Source: DATBGO01 sp050011895 (GTDB lineage: Bacteria; Actinomycetota; Actinomycetes; Streptosporangiales; Streptosporangiaceae). Taken from it: 59,931 nt of DNA. This document shows positions 49,756 to 58,759 of the stretch, in pieces. Both the position numbers and the translations under genes were made by a program. Location of the stretch: the NCBI GenBank assembly GCA_050011895.1, contig JBEKIF010000026.1, forward strand, positions 1 to 59,931, written 5' to 3'. The notes under the pieces were generated by a model that saw only the letters and a program-made list of their open reading frames with translations, made no database searches and had not been told where the DNA came from. Position 1 is the stretch's first letter. Every line of letters starts with the position of its first letter.

Positions 49756-52140
49756 TCATGACAGCACGACGAATCGCTCGGCGACGATCGCCAGCACCGC
49801 TACGAGCAGCGGCAGGGACGCCCAGGTCAGCGGCCTGATGACGCTGACCGCAGCCGGCCTGGACACCCGGATGAACTCCCGGGCCAATAGCACGAGCAGC
49901 AACAGCATGAGGACCGCCAGGCCGATCGGGGTCCAGATGGTGGCGCTGGTCGCCGGCCCCGCGGCGGTCATGGTCAGCCGCGGGGCGGTGGTGCCCCGGG
50001 GCCAGCGCAGCGTGTAGATGGCCGCGTCGCGGTTCGCGAAAACAGTCCGCACTCCAGGCGTCGCACCCAGGTGCGCGCGGAACGCCGGGCCCCAGCCGGG
50101 CCGGTAGCTCGCTACCTGCTGGAGGTAGGCCTCCTGGGTGCTGGTCGTGATCACGTAGCTGCCCGGGCCCGCCGCGCGCAGCGTCGCGACCAGGGCGCCG
50201 ACCTTCGCCGGGTTGACCGGCGCCTGGGCCGCCGCGTACTGGATCTTCTCGATATCGCGGTACTGCCACGGCATCTCGGGCGTGACGTCGACCGGCGGCT
50301 CCTGGCTCAGCCAGAGCAGCCGCTCGCCGTTCCGGTCATGGGCATACAGGTAGTTCATGGCGGCCAGTTCGCCGCGCGGCGTCTGCTCCCACGCCTCGTT
50401 GCCGTACCTCGCGATGAAGAAGCCACCGGTCATCGCGATGGCGCACACCGCGGCGGCAGCCACGGCGAGCACCCTGGGCCAGGACCGGCGGGCCGGCGGA
50501 GCAGGTAGCACGGCCCGGCCGGCCCTGGCGACTTTCGATCCCGCGGGCAGGCCAGCGGCGCCGGCCGTGGCGCGCGCGCCAGCCCGGGCGGACGCGTCAC
50601 CCTGGGCGGACGCGTCAGCCCGGGCGGCCGCCGTAGCGGAATCAGTACTGGGAAAGAAGAGGTAGGCGGCGAGCACGCTCGCCGCGGGCAGCGCGAACAT
50701 GTAGACGCGCAGCAGGATCTCGCCGCCGTAGTTCTGCAGCCCAAGCGCCAGGAACGGGACGCAGGTCAGCACCAGGGCGAAGCGGTCGTCGATCAGCGCG
50801 CGGCGGCGCCGCAGCAGGCCAGCGCCGGCCATCGCGAGCACCACGCCGGCGAAGCCCACCCGCAGGTACAGCACAAGCTCGTGGCCTGGTGATGCGCCTG
50901 CCAGCCGCCCGGTGACGCCAGAGGAGACGTTGCCGCCCAGGTGGCCGACGCCGCCGAAGATCTCCGACAGGTGACCGGACCAGAACCCGGTGGCGGCGAA
51001 GCTGAGCCAGCCGACCAGGATGACGGCGAACAGCACCGGAAGCCCGGTGAGCGTGGTGCGGCGGGCCAGGACCAGCGCGGCGCACACGCCGACCATGAGG
51101 AACGGCGTCAGCTGGTGACTGACCGTCGCGGCGGTGAAGATCGCGATGAGCACGCCGAGCAGCACCGCCCGCTCGCCGTTGCCCGCCGGACGGGCGGGCA
51201 GCTCGCCAGGCGCGAACCGGCCGGCCAGCCGCCACCTGATCCCGCTCAGCCTGCCGCGGGCCCGTCCCGGCCTGGGCGCGGCCGGGCTGGCCCGGAACCA
51301 GGTGAGCACGAACGCCACGAACAGCAGGTAGAGCAGGTAGTCGAAGGACTGCGGGGAGAAGTAGTCCTGGCCCACCCAAAGGCCGATGGTGAAGAGCAGG
51401 GCCGCGAACCACTTGGCCTGCCAGCTGGCGCGCAGGTTCCGCAAGATGAGCCAGATCGGAACCAGGTACGCCAGGTCGATGACGACCGGCCAGAATCGCA
51501 GCACGGGAAGGAGGTTCTGGCCGCCGGTGACCGCCTTGAGGAAAGCCACCAGCGCGAAGAACCCTGGCCAGCTGAAGTAGGCATAAAGGGTGGGGGCGGT
51601 ATGCCCGGTCCGGCTGATGTAATCGGCGAATCCCGCGATCTGGTAGCCGGTGGCGAACCGGGGCTCCGACTCGATGATCGAGGTGACCCCGTGCAGGCAC
51701 AGGACAATCGCGACCAGCATGCCGCCCAGCAACAGCGGTCGCGCCTTGCCGAGCCCGAGGGCCAGTATGAACGAGAGCACCAGCAGGCCTATCCCGGCCA
51801 GGCTGGTCGCGGGCAGCACCGAGACCAGCCCGATCGAGCTCATCCGGCCCAGGTCGACATGGCGAAGCGGAACGGCGAAGAGCAGCAGGCCGATCAGGCT
51901 CACGACGGCGATGGCAGCAGCTGCCGCCCACCCGGGCAGCCTGGCCGCCGGCTGTCCAGGCACCCTGGCCGCGGCCCGGCTCTGTGGCCTGGGCCCGGCC
52001 GGTCCTGGCCGCCGGAGCGCGGTGCGCCCAGGCATCCTGAGCGCGGCCCAGCGAGGCAGCCTGGCTGCGGCCCGCCTGGGCACCGTAACGGCCTCGGCGG
52101 CCGGCGGCCTGCCCCTTTCGGTCCGGAGGTTCACGCTCAA
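49756..52140 (-). CDS. Large polytopic membrane protein, probable polysaccharide polymerase or GT-C
   Basis: A 794-residue protein with about thirteen membrane segments. An Arg/Pro-rich cytoplasmic leader of 75 residues precedes AAAAAIAVVSLIGLLLFAVP. FILALGLGKARPLLLGGMLV, PIWLILRNLRASWQAKWFAA and FYFSPQSFDYLLYLLF-like sequence (DYFSPQSFDYLLYLLFVAFV) follow. An outside loop with WLSQEPPVDVTPEMPWQYRD precedes the last helices. The layout resembles Wzy-type polymerases and GT-C glycosyltransferases; the GT-C DxD-type Asp is not obvious. TTG 52140 overlaps the flippase stop (TTGA), GTG 52134 is an alternative. Confidence 0.75.
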   Translation of the reverse strand: MSVNLRTERGRPPAAEAVTVPRRAAARLPRWAALRMPGRTALRRPGPAGPRPQSRAAARVPGQPAARLPGWAAAAAIAVVSLIGLLLFAVPLRHVDLGRMSSIGLVSVLPATSLAGIGLLVLSFILALGLGKARPLLLGGMLVAIVLCLHGVTSIIESEPRFATGYQIAGFADYISRTGHTAPTLYAYFSWPGFFALVAFLKAVTGGQNLLPVLRFWPVVIDLAYLVPIWLILRNLRASWQAKWFAALLFTIGLWVGQDYFSPQSFDYLLYLLFVAFVLTWFRASPAAPRPGRARGRLSGIRWRLAGRFAPGELPARPAGNGERAVLLGVLIAIFTAATVSHQLTPFLMVGVCAALVLARRTTLTGLPVLFAVILVGWLSFAATGFWSGHLSEIFGGVGHLGGNVSSGVTGRLAGASPGHELVLYLRVGFAGVVLAMAGAGLLRRRRALIDDRFALVLTCVPFLALGLQNYGGEILLRVYMFALPAASVLAAYLFFPSTDSATAAARADASAQGDASARAGARATAGAAGLPAGSKVARAGRAVLPAPPARRSWPRVLAVAAAAVCAIAMTGGFFIARYGNEAWEQTPRGELAAMNYLYAHDRNGERLLWLSQEPPVDVTPEMPWQYRDIEKIQYAAAQAPVNPAKVGALVATLRAAGPGSYVITTSTQEAYLQQVASYRPGWGPAFRAHLGATPGVRTVFANRDAAIYTLRWPRGTTAPRLTMTAAGPATSATIWTPIGLAVLMLLLLVLLAREFIRVSRPAAVSVIRPLTWASLPLLVAVLAIVAERFVVLS

Positions 52141-53729
52141 CTCAGCTCACCCTCCGCGGTAGCACGTGCGGGCTGCCACTGGCCGGCGGCCAGGACGCCG
52201 CGCAGGCCCGGAAGGATCAGGATCATCGTGATCAGCTGGCTGGCGAGCACGGCGACACCCGCGCCGACCGTTCCCATCACCTTGGTCAGCACCAGCGCCA
52301 GACCAAGCAGCAGGACAGCCCGGATCACCTGGAAGATCGCGATCCGCGAGGTGCGGCTCTGGGCCCGCAGTGCACCGAAGTACAGCTCGGTGAGAGCCTT
52401 CGGCACCGTCGCGGCCGCCAGCAACTGCAGGATCGGCGCGCCGTACTGCGCGTAACCGGGCCCGAACAGGCTCAGCCCCCAGGGGGCGAGCAGCGCCACC
52501 AGGCCAGCGACCGGGACCAGGATGAGCAAGGTCCTGCGCAGCGCCGTCCTGGTATTGGCCGCCAGGGCGGCAGCGTTGAAGGCGCTCTCGACCGTCAGTG
52601 ACATGGCCATGTTGATGGCGAGCAGGTCGACCGTCGTCCCGATCGTCCAGGCGATATAGAAATACGCGTTAGTGCCGGGAGTGACCAGCATGGCCACCAC
52701 GATCGGGACCAGGTTCGCGGTCGCCAGCAGGCAGACGGCACCGGTGAAGTCACCGGCGACGAACCGGCCGACCTGCCGGTTGGTCGGCGGCTCCCGGTGA
52801 CCGACCAGCCGCTCGTGACGTGGTATCAGCCGCCTGAAGATCAGCATGTTGACCAGCGGCAGCGAGATGACCACCGGCAGCATCCAGGAGATGTAGATGC
52901 CGAGATGAGGCAGCGCCACCGCGAACCCGAGCAGCAGGGCGATCTTGGCGACGCCGAAGACGCCGTTCTCGATGGCCACCCACGGCGCGCTCCTGATCCC
53001 GATGAGCACGCCGTCCTGCAGGGTGAAGATGGCCCAGGCCACGACGGCGGCGGTGAACACGAACCCGGCGGTCACCCCGCCGAGTTCGGAGTAGGAGGAG
53101 CCCCAGTGCCCGACAGTCAGCAGGAACGGGACAGTGATCACCAGCGAGGCCGCCGCGCTGACGGCATAGGCGCGCAGGATCAGCGCCCGCGTGGTCCCGC
53201 CTGACTGCGGGATGAAACGGGCCAGGGCGCCCGTCAGACTCAGCGCGGTGATACCGGCCAGCAAGTTCATGGCGGCGTAGGCGGCCGAGGCCCGGCCAAC
53301 GTCGGCCGCCGCGTAGTGCCGTGCGGCCAGCAGCCAGTACACCAGGCCGAGCAGGCCGGTCGTACCGGTGTTGATCATCAGGGCGTAGGCATTGCGGAAC
53401 AGCGGATCCGACAGGTGCTCACGCAGCCGCATGGAGCGCCGGAGCAGGCCCGCGCCCGCGGCACCGGGCACCGGGAGCCAGCCACGCTGGCCCGGCGGCG
53501 GCGCCGGCGCGGCAGGCTCGCCTGCGGCAGGCCGGGCCGCGGTCGCGGGCTGGCCGGCCGCCGTCGCGGACTGCTCCGCTGCAGCAGGCCGGGCCGCGGT
53601 CGCGGGCTGGCCGGCCGCCGTGGCTGGCTGATCCGCCACCGGGGCAATCCGGACCAGCCGACGGGGCAGCCCGCTCGGCGGCAGCTCAGGGCCCGCCGTC
53701 CGAGCGGGCGCCGTCGGCGTCCTATCCAC
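52137..53729 (-). CDS. Polysaccharide flippase (Wzx/MATE-like)
   Basis: A 530-residue MOP-superfamily exporter with fourteen helices that would flip lipid-linked glycan units. A Gln/Ala/Pro-rich leader of about 100 residues (repeats of AAGQPATAARP) precedes LREHLSDPLFRNAYALMIN, the usual start of the family. NAYALMINTGTTGLLGLVYW and LAINMAMSLTVESAFNA are typical. GTG 53729 overlaps the deacetylase stop by eight bases; a later ATG before LREHL would remove the leader. Confidence 0.88.
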   Translation of the reverse strand: MDRTPTAPARTAGPELPPSGLPRRLVRIAPVADQPATAAGQPATAARPAAAEQSATAAGQPATAARPAAGEPAAPAPPPGQRGWLPVPGAAGAGLLRRSMRLREHLSDPLFRNAYALMINTGTTGLLGLVYWLLAARHYAAADVGRASAAYAAMNLLAGITALSLTGALARFIPQSGGTTRALILRAYAVSAAASLVITVPFLLTVGHWGSSYSELGGVTAGFVFTAAVVAWAIFTLQDGVLIGIRSAPWVAIENGVFGVAKIALLLGFAVALPHLGIYISWMLPVVISLPLVNMLIFRRLIPRHERLVGHREPPTNRQVGRFVAGDFTGAVCLLATANLVPIVVAMLVTPGTNAYFYIAWTIGTTVDLLAINMAMSLTVESAFNAAALAANTRTALRRTLLILVPVAGLVALLAPWGLSLFGPGYAQYGAPILQLLAAATVPKALTELYFGALRAQSRTSRIAIFQVIRAVLLLGLALVLTKVMGTVGAGVAVLASQLITMILILPGLRGVLAAGQWQPARATAEGELS

Positions 53730-54585
53730 TGAGGCTGGCACCGCCCAGGGCGGCGCGGGCCCGTCGCACCACTGACCAGCCCTTGGTGAGCGACCGGTCC
53801 TTGACGAAGGTGAGCGGCACCCGTCCGGCTGCGATCTGGTCGAAGACCCGCGGGCTGGTCGCTTGCCTGACGGTGAGCCGCGGCAGCGCCATGACGTCCC
53901 AGCGCGAACCGACGGTGGCGTTGGCGACAGCGCAGGCGTACTGATGCCCGGCGTCCCGCGCTGCCCGCCTGACCTCCGCATTGGAGTAGCCGAACGGGTA
54001 GGCCAGGCCGGGCACCGGCCGGCCGAGCCGGTCCTCGAGCAGTGCCTTGCCGTGGCGCAGCTCGAACTGGAGCCTGTCTTCGGCGAGGTGGTCGAGTTCG
54101 GGATGAGTGTGACTGTGCGCGCCGATCTCGACCCCGGCGCTCGCCGCCTCCGCGATCTGGCTCCAGCTGAGCATCAGGCCCGGGCGGCGGCTGGCCGGGG
54201 ACCGGGCCGCGGCGTCGGCGATCCAGCCGGTTGTCACGAACACTGTCGCGGTGAAGCCGTGCTGCCGCAGCAGCGGCAGCGCCCGGGAATGGAAGTCGGC
54301 GAACCCGTCGTCGAAGGTGAGCACGACCGGCCGCTCCGGCAGGGCGTCGCCGCCGGCCAGCGCGGCAGCCAGGGCCGACGCGGTGAGCGTGGTAAAGCCG
54401 CCCGCATGGAGGCGGTCGAGCTGGGCGGCAAAGGCGCCCGGGCCGACGGCAAGCCGGTCCACGGCCTCAGGCCGGTCAGCGATCTGGTGATACATCAGGA
54501 TGGGGATCCCGTTAATAAGCCCCTGTGCACTACCTGCGGACGGCATCGCGGTGATCGGACGGCTCGCGCCCCGCGGCGCGTTCAT
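53722..54585 (-). CDS. Polysaccharide deacetylase (NodB-type)
   Basis: A 287-residue carbohydrate esterase family 4 protein. LINGIPILMYHQIADRPEAV is the typical opening, VVLTFDDGFADFH gives the metal and base Asp residues, and EIGAHSHTHPELDH the His pair. GLAYPFGYSNAEVRRAA is the family motif 3. It would remove acetyl groups from a glycan, as in poly-N-acetylglucosamine-type exopolysaccharide. No signal peptide is present. ATG 54585 overlaps the glycosyltransferase stop (ATGA) with GGGAGAG upstream. Confidence 0.93.
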   Translation of the reverse strand: MNAPRGASRPITAMPSAGSAQGLINGIPILMYHQIADRPEAVDRLAVGPGAFAAQLDRLHAGGFTTLTASALAAALAGGDALPERPVVLTFDDGFADFHSRALPLLRQHGFTATVFVTTGWIADAAARSPASRRPGLMLSWSQIAEAASAGVEIGAHSHTHPELDHLAEDRLQFELRHGKALLEDRLGRPVPGLAYPFGYSNAEVRRAARDAGHQYACAVANATVGSRWDVMALPRLTVRQATSPRVFDQIAAGRVPLTFVKDRSLTKGWSVVRRARAALGGASLSG

Positions 54586-55601
54586 CGGCTCTCCCGGCAT
54601 TCTTCTGCGGCTGGCCGGGCTCCCGCTCGTGGCAGCCGCCGTGCCGCGTCCCGCGCGCTGCCGATGCAGTAGCCGGCGACCGCGGCAGCCAGGCCCGCGA
54701 CGATGGCGGCGGCCCGGCCCAGGCCGGATTCGTCGCCGCGCACGGCTTCGGTGAGCCCGCGCCCGACCCCGCTGGGCAGCGCCCGCAGCGCGTGCGCACG
54801 TTCGGCCGACAGCCCTTCGGCCATGCCGACATTGCTGGTCACCTGGGCCTTGGAAAGACCTTCTGCATAGCACCTCGTGAGGAAGTAGGAGAACGTGCTG
54901 CGCGCGTCGGGCACCCGATGCCAGATCACGGCACGGTTGTCGAACAGCAGCTCGCTGCTGGGCGAGCGCTGCCGCAGCCGGATACAGAACTCGGTCTCCT
55001 CGCAGCCGCCCGGCAGCCCGCGGCCGGACCGCCCGATGCCGCTGCGGAACCCGCCGGCCTTCGTGAACGCCTCGCGCCGGAAGGATGCGTTCCCGCCGAG
55101 CAGATTGCGCACCGGGGCCGGCGACGGGGACATGCCGATGTAGGTGCATCCGACGACCCAGTCGAACTCGCCGGGAAACCACGACGGCCGCGACGTTTCC
55201 CACAGCGGCAGCGTCAGCCCGCCGACGCCCATCACGTCGGCGCCGGTGTAGGAGTCGGCAAGGAACTTCAGCCAGTCGGCCGAGGCGACCGCGTCATCGT
55301 CGAGGAAGGCGACGATCTCGCCGCGTGCGGCGGCGATGCCGGTGTTCTTGCCGCCCGACAGCCCCGCCGCCGCACGGTTCCTGACCACGGTGACGTCCGG
55401 CAGTTCGGCCTTCAGCCGCTCGTAGAGCGACGGGTTGTAGTCGACGACGAGGATGGTCTCCAGGGCCGGGCGGCTCTGTGCGGCAACCGAGGCGACGGCG
55501 GCGAGCGTGTCATCCCAGCGCCGCTCGGTGTAGGCGCAGATGACCACCGAAACCTCCGGGCGGCCTGCCCGTCCGGCCGCCAGCACCGGCTCGCCGCTCA
55601 T
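54582..55601 (-). CDS. GT2-family glycosyltransferase
   Basis: A 339-residue GT-A enzyme. VSVVICAYTERRWDDTLAAV begins the fold, FLDDDAVASADWL is the DxD metal motif, LLGGNASFRREAFTKAGGF the acceptor region and EETEFCIRLRQ the ED catalytic base. One membrane segment near the C-terminus (AAAIVAGLAAAVAGYCIG) may anchor it. Start and stop overlap both neighbours by four bases, indicating a single transcript. Confidence 0.92.
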   Translation of the reverse strand: MSGEPVLAAGRAGRPEVSVVICAYTERRWDDTLAAVASVAAQSRPALETILVVDYNPSLYERLKAELPDVTVVRNRAAAGLSGGKNTGIAAARGEIVAFLDDDAVASADWLKFLADSYTGADVMGVGGLTLPLWETSRPSWFPGEFDWVVGCTYIGMSPSPAPVRNLLGGNASFRREAFTKAGGFRSGIGRSGRGLPGGCEETEFCIRLRQRSPSSELLFDNRAVIWHRVPDARSTFSYFLTRCYAEGLSKAQVTSNVGMAEGLSAERAHALRALPSGVGRGLTEAVRGDESGLGRAAAIVAGLAAAVAGYCIGSARDAARRLPRAGARPAAEECRESR

Positions 55602-56569
55602 GGCTGCGTCCTGGAGTCGCCGGCGACCCGCGCTGGCGCCATGAACGGCTTCGGCCCGCGGTGCCGGGCGGCCTTGGCCTTCTCGTTCACGATCACCCGC
55701 AGGATCCGCAGGCCGTCCCTGACCGCGCTCAGGTTGCTCGTCCCGTGCTGCCGCGGACGCTCGTGGCTTGGCACCTCGTGTATCCGCAGCCGCGCCTTGG
55801 CGGCCCGAATGCCCATCAGCGCCTCGACCTCGAAGCCCGGGCTGTCCAGCGCGAGCTTGTGCAGGTGCCGCGCCCAGAAGGCGTTGTAGCCGTAGCACAA
55901 ATCGGTGTACTGGGTCCGGAACAGCTTGTTGACCAGGATGTTCAGCATCCTGTTGCCATACCGCCTGATGGCCGTGATGTCGTCGCTGCGGCCGTCGCTG
56001 GCGAACCGCGAGCCCTTCACGAAGTCGGCGCCGGCCAGCAGCGTGCTGACGAACCTGACGATCTCGCGCCCGTCGGTGGATCCGTCACCGTCGATCGCCA
56101 CGATGATGTCCCCGGTGGCCGCCGCGAACCCGGCGGCCAGCGCGTCGCCCTTGCCGACGCCGCCCTGGTGCACCACCTTGACATCCGGCCAGTGACGGCG
56201 CGCCACCGCGATGGTGTCATCCCGGGAGCGGCCGTCCACGAGGACGACCTCATCGATCCACTCCGGGAGCGTGGCGAAGACATCCGGCAGGTTGCGCGCC
56301 TCGTTCATGGCCGGGATCACGACCGTGATGGTCGGCGCGATCGCCATGGCCTCAGACACCGGACGGTAGCGGGGCAGCGTGTACTGCCTGGCCGGGCGAT
56401 CGGCGACTGACCGTGAACTAAGCGCCTTGCCGTTGCGCGGTGCGGAGTTATCCGCACCCGGCTGGGTGCTCGCGTTATCCTCGTTATCCTCGTTATTCTC
56501 GGCGGTCCGGTGAAGCTGTTCTGGCTGCCGGACGGCTGGCTCAGAATCGCGTTGAGATGCAATAGACAT
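55598..56569 (-). CDS. GT2-family glycosyltransferase (dolichol-phosphate-sugar-synthase-like)
   Basis: A 323-residue enzyme. After an Asn/Glu-rich leader of 75 residues, TITVVIPAMNEARNLPDVFA begins the GT-A domain, IIVAIDGDGSTDG holds the DxD motif, and KGSRFASDGRSDDI with YGYNAFWARHL matches polyprenyl-phosphate sugar transferases. It probably makes a lipid-linked sugar or starts the repeat unit. GGGGGGA precedes ATG 56569. It is the first gene of the minus-strand operon. Confidence 0.92.
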   Translation of the reverse strand: MSIASQRDSEPAVRQPEQLHRTAENNEDNEDNASTQPGADNSAPRNGKALSSRSVADRPARQYTLPRYRPVSEAMAIAPTITVVIPAMNEARNLPDVFATLPEWIDEVVLVDGRSRDDTIAVARRHWPDVKVVHQGGVGKGDALAAGFAAATGDIIVAIDGDGSTDGREIVRFVSTLLAGADFVKGSRFASDGRSDDITAIRRYGNRMLNILVNKLFRTQYTDLCYGYNAFWARHLHKLALDSPGFEVEALMGIRAAKARLRIHEVPSHERPRQHGTSNLSAVRDGLRILRVIVNEKAKAARHRGPKPFMAPARVAGDSRTQP

Positions 56570-56760
56570 GACAGTCCCCCCCGAGATGGTGTCAAAGTCA
56601 GGTAAACGAGCCGCACTGAGTCGCGTGCGCCCGGTAACCCCGTGCGCCTGGTTGTGCGATAGAAGAGATGAACCGTCGTCACGCCGAGACATGCGGCGCA
56701 GCGGTAGGTGAATTCTGGTTTAGCCAGCCGGGTGGCGCGGATGCGCCGCGGCCGCCATGC
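56570..56760. promoter_or_regulatory. Likely promoter region of the exopolysaccharide operon
   Basis: These 191 bases precede the first glycosyltransferase gene. They contain no gene. The segment 56640-56710 is the natural place for the promoter; I see no well-defined -10/-35 boxes, so this rests on position. Confidence 0.4.
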
Positions 56761-57171
56761 CTAGGTGCGGTCCGGTAGCCCGCCGTCAGTTCCGCGCGCG
56801 GCGCCTGCCCATCGGGGCACCGCGGCACGCCGGCGTGCTGACCACTGTCCGGTCACGCCCATGATGGCGCTGACCAGCGCGATCACGACAAGTCCTGCGC
56901 GCGGCGACCATAGGCCGGCCGCCAGCATGGCCTCAGCGACCAGCATGTTGATGACAATTGCCGCGGTCACGGCGACGATGTACCTGGGGCCGGCGTCGAG
57001 GCCGCGCAGTAGGCCGGCCACGGCCAGTGCGGGCGCTGCCACGAGAAATAGCAGCACCAGTGGCCCCCGGGCCACGGTAGTAATTCCGGCGAGCGCGAGT
57101 ATCACGCCGACGCCGCCTGCTCCTATTAGTCCGCCCCGCAGGTAACGGGGGGCAACAAATCCTGCCCTCAT
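56761..57171 (-). CDS. Small four-helix membrane protein, unknown
   Basis: A 136-residue protein with four hydrophobic segments (GLIGAGGVGVILALAGITTV, LVLLFLVAAPALAVAGLLRG, YIVAVTAAIVINMLVAEAML, GLVVIALVSAIMGVTGQW) and a basic tail. No family recognised. It is on the same strand upstream of the exopolysaccharide operon, separated by 191 bases, and may be part of it. Confidence 0.65.
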   Translation of the reverse strand: MRAGFVAPRYLRGGLIGAGGVGVILALAGITTVARGPLVLLFLVAAPALAVAGLLRGLDAGPRYIVAVTAAIVINMLVAEAMLAAGLWSPRAGLVVIALVSAIMGVTGQWSARRRAAVPRWAGAARGTDGGLPDRT

Positions 57172-57504
57172 CCTGCCTGCTCCCTGCTCCTAGTATGCGA
57201 TCTGACGCTTATCAGGGCCCGGATCCGTAGCGACCTTGGATAATTCGGCGCCATAGCAACTAGAAGCAGTTAAACAACTATTCAGCCTTGTGTCAAGCTA
57301 AGGTCAAGTGACAGTGCCTGGAAGGTAAAGTGGGCTAGGCGAATTCATCATGAAAGAGATTTAGGATTATTAATGTGACATGCCTGTTATGTCATGCGCC
57401 GGCGGCGCCCTCCGGGTACCCGCGCCTTGACTGGACCGGACCGGGCATGCGCCTGCAAGATCAGGGAAGGCGCCGCCGCCCGGGTGGCCGGGAAGGTGGC
57501 CGCG
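57172..57504. promoter_or_regulatory. AT-rich divergent promoter region
   Basis: This 333-base spacer between two divergent genes is the most AT-rich part of the window, especially 57235-57395. It contains TTAGGATTATTAATGTGACA and runs such as AACAACTATTC. No gene is seen. It probably holds promoters for both genes and perhaps operators. Confidence 0.6.
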
Positions 57505-58752
57505 GTGACCGGCTTGGAAGCGGAAGTGGAACCGGCCGAGGTCGGGCTAGATGCCGGACGGCTGAGCAGGATCGGCAGGCATTTCGCGCGTTACGTCGAC
57601 GATGGGCGGCTGCCTGGCTGGCTGCTCACGGTGAGCAGGCACGGCCGCCTGGCACATGTCGCCGCGCACGGCGCGCGGGATTCGGAGGCACGGTTCCCGG
57701 TCACGGCCGACACCCTGTGGCGGATCTACTCGATGACCAAGCCGGTCACCTCGGTCGCGGCGATGATGCTCTATGAAGAGGGCGCCTTCGAGCTGACCGA
57801 CCGGGTGAGTGACTTCATCCCTTCGTTCGCTGATGTCCGGGTTTACGCGGGCGGATCCGACCTCAAGCAGGTAACCGTGCCCGCCGCCGAGCCGGTACGC
57901 ATCTGGCATCTGCTGACCCATACCGCCGGGCTGACCTACGGATTCCTCCGGGCACACCCGGTCGATGCGGTGTACCGGGCCAGCGGATTCGAGTGGGGCA
58001 CGCCGCCGGGCGCCGACCTCGCCCGGTGCTGTGACGCCTGGGCGGCCATCCCGCTGCTCTTCCAGCCGGGCGCCGAATGGAATTACTCGGTGGCTACCGA
58101 CGTGCTCGGCCGGGTGATCGAGGTGGCGTCGGGCCAGCAGCTCGATGACTTCCTGGCCAGCCGTATTCTTCGCCCTCTTGGCATGACCGAGACGGCATTC
58201 CAGGTCGGGCCCGCGGACGCCGGCCGGCTAGCCGCCCTGTACACGCCGGGCCCCGATGGCCGCGCCGCGCGCCTGAACGCCCTGGGCAAGCACGCTCTCA
58301 GCCGGCCGGACGTCCTCAGCGGGGGCGGCGGCCTGATCTCCACCGCGGCCGACTATCACCGGTTCACCCAGCTGATGCTTGACCGGCCAGGCAGCCCGGC
58401 CGGGGAACTCGAAGGCACCCGGCTGCTCGGCCCGCGGACGGTCAGCTATATGTCCCGCAACCACCTGCCGGGCGGCGCGGACCTGGAGCAGTACGGGCGG
58501 CCGCTGTACGCGGAAACGCCGTTCCGCGGGGTCGGCTTCGGTCTCGGTTTCGCGGTGATGATCGATCCGGTCGCCGGCAAGACGCCTGCCTCGGCGGGCG
58601 AACTGTCCTGGGGGGGCGCAGCGAGCACGGTGTTCTGGATCGACAACGCCGAGGGGCTGGTCGCCATGTTCTTCACCCAGCTGCTTCCGTCAAGCGCGCA
58701 TCCGATCCGCTCGCAGCTGCGCCAGCTCGTCTACCAGTGCGTTCTCGACTAG
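57505..58752 (+). CDS. Beta-lactamase-fold serine hydrolase
   Basis: A 415-residue class C beta-lactamase/esterase-like enzyme. The SxxK nucleophile is in RIYSMTKPVTSVAAM, the Y-x-x motif in EWNYSVATDVLG and the third box in LSWGGAASTVFW. HLLTHTAGLTYGFL is a further family block. No signal peptide, so it is probably cytosolic and related to EstB-type esterases. GTG 57505 follows GGGAAGG by eight bases. Substrate unknown. Confidence 0.9.
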   Translation: MTGLEAEVEPAEVGLDAGRLSRIGRHFARYVDDGRLPGWLLTVSRHGRLAHVAAHGARDSEARFPVTADTLWRIYSMTKPVTSVAAMMLYEEGAFELTDRVSDFIPSFADVRVYAGGSDLKQVTVPAAEPVRIWHLLTHTAGLTYGFLRAHPVDAVYRASGFEWGTPPGADLARCCDAWAAIPLLFQPGAEWNYSVATDVLGRVIEVASGQQLDDFLASRILRPLGMTETAFQVGPADAGRLAALYTPGPDGRAARLNALGKHALSRPDVLSGGGGLISTAADYHRFTQLMLDRPGSPAGELEGTRLLGPRTVSYMSRNHLPGGADLEQYGRPLYAETPFRGVGFGLGFAVMIDPVAGKTPASAGELSWGGAASTVFWIDNAEGLVAMFFTQLLPSSAHPIRSQLRQLVYQCVLD

Positions 58753-58759
58753 ACCGGCC

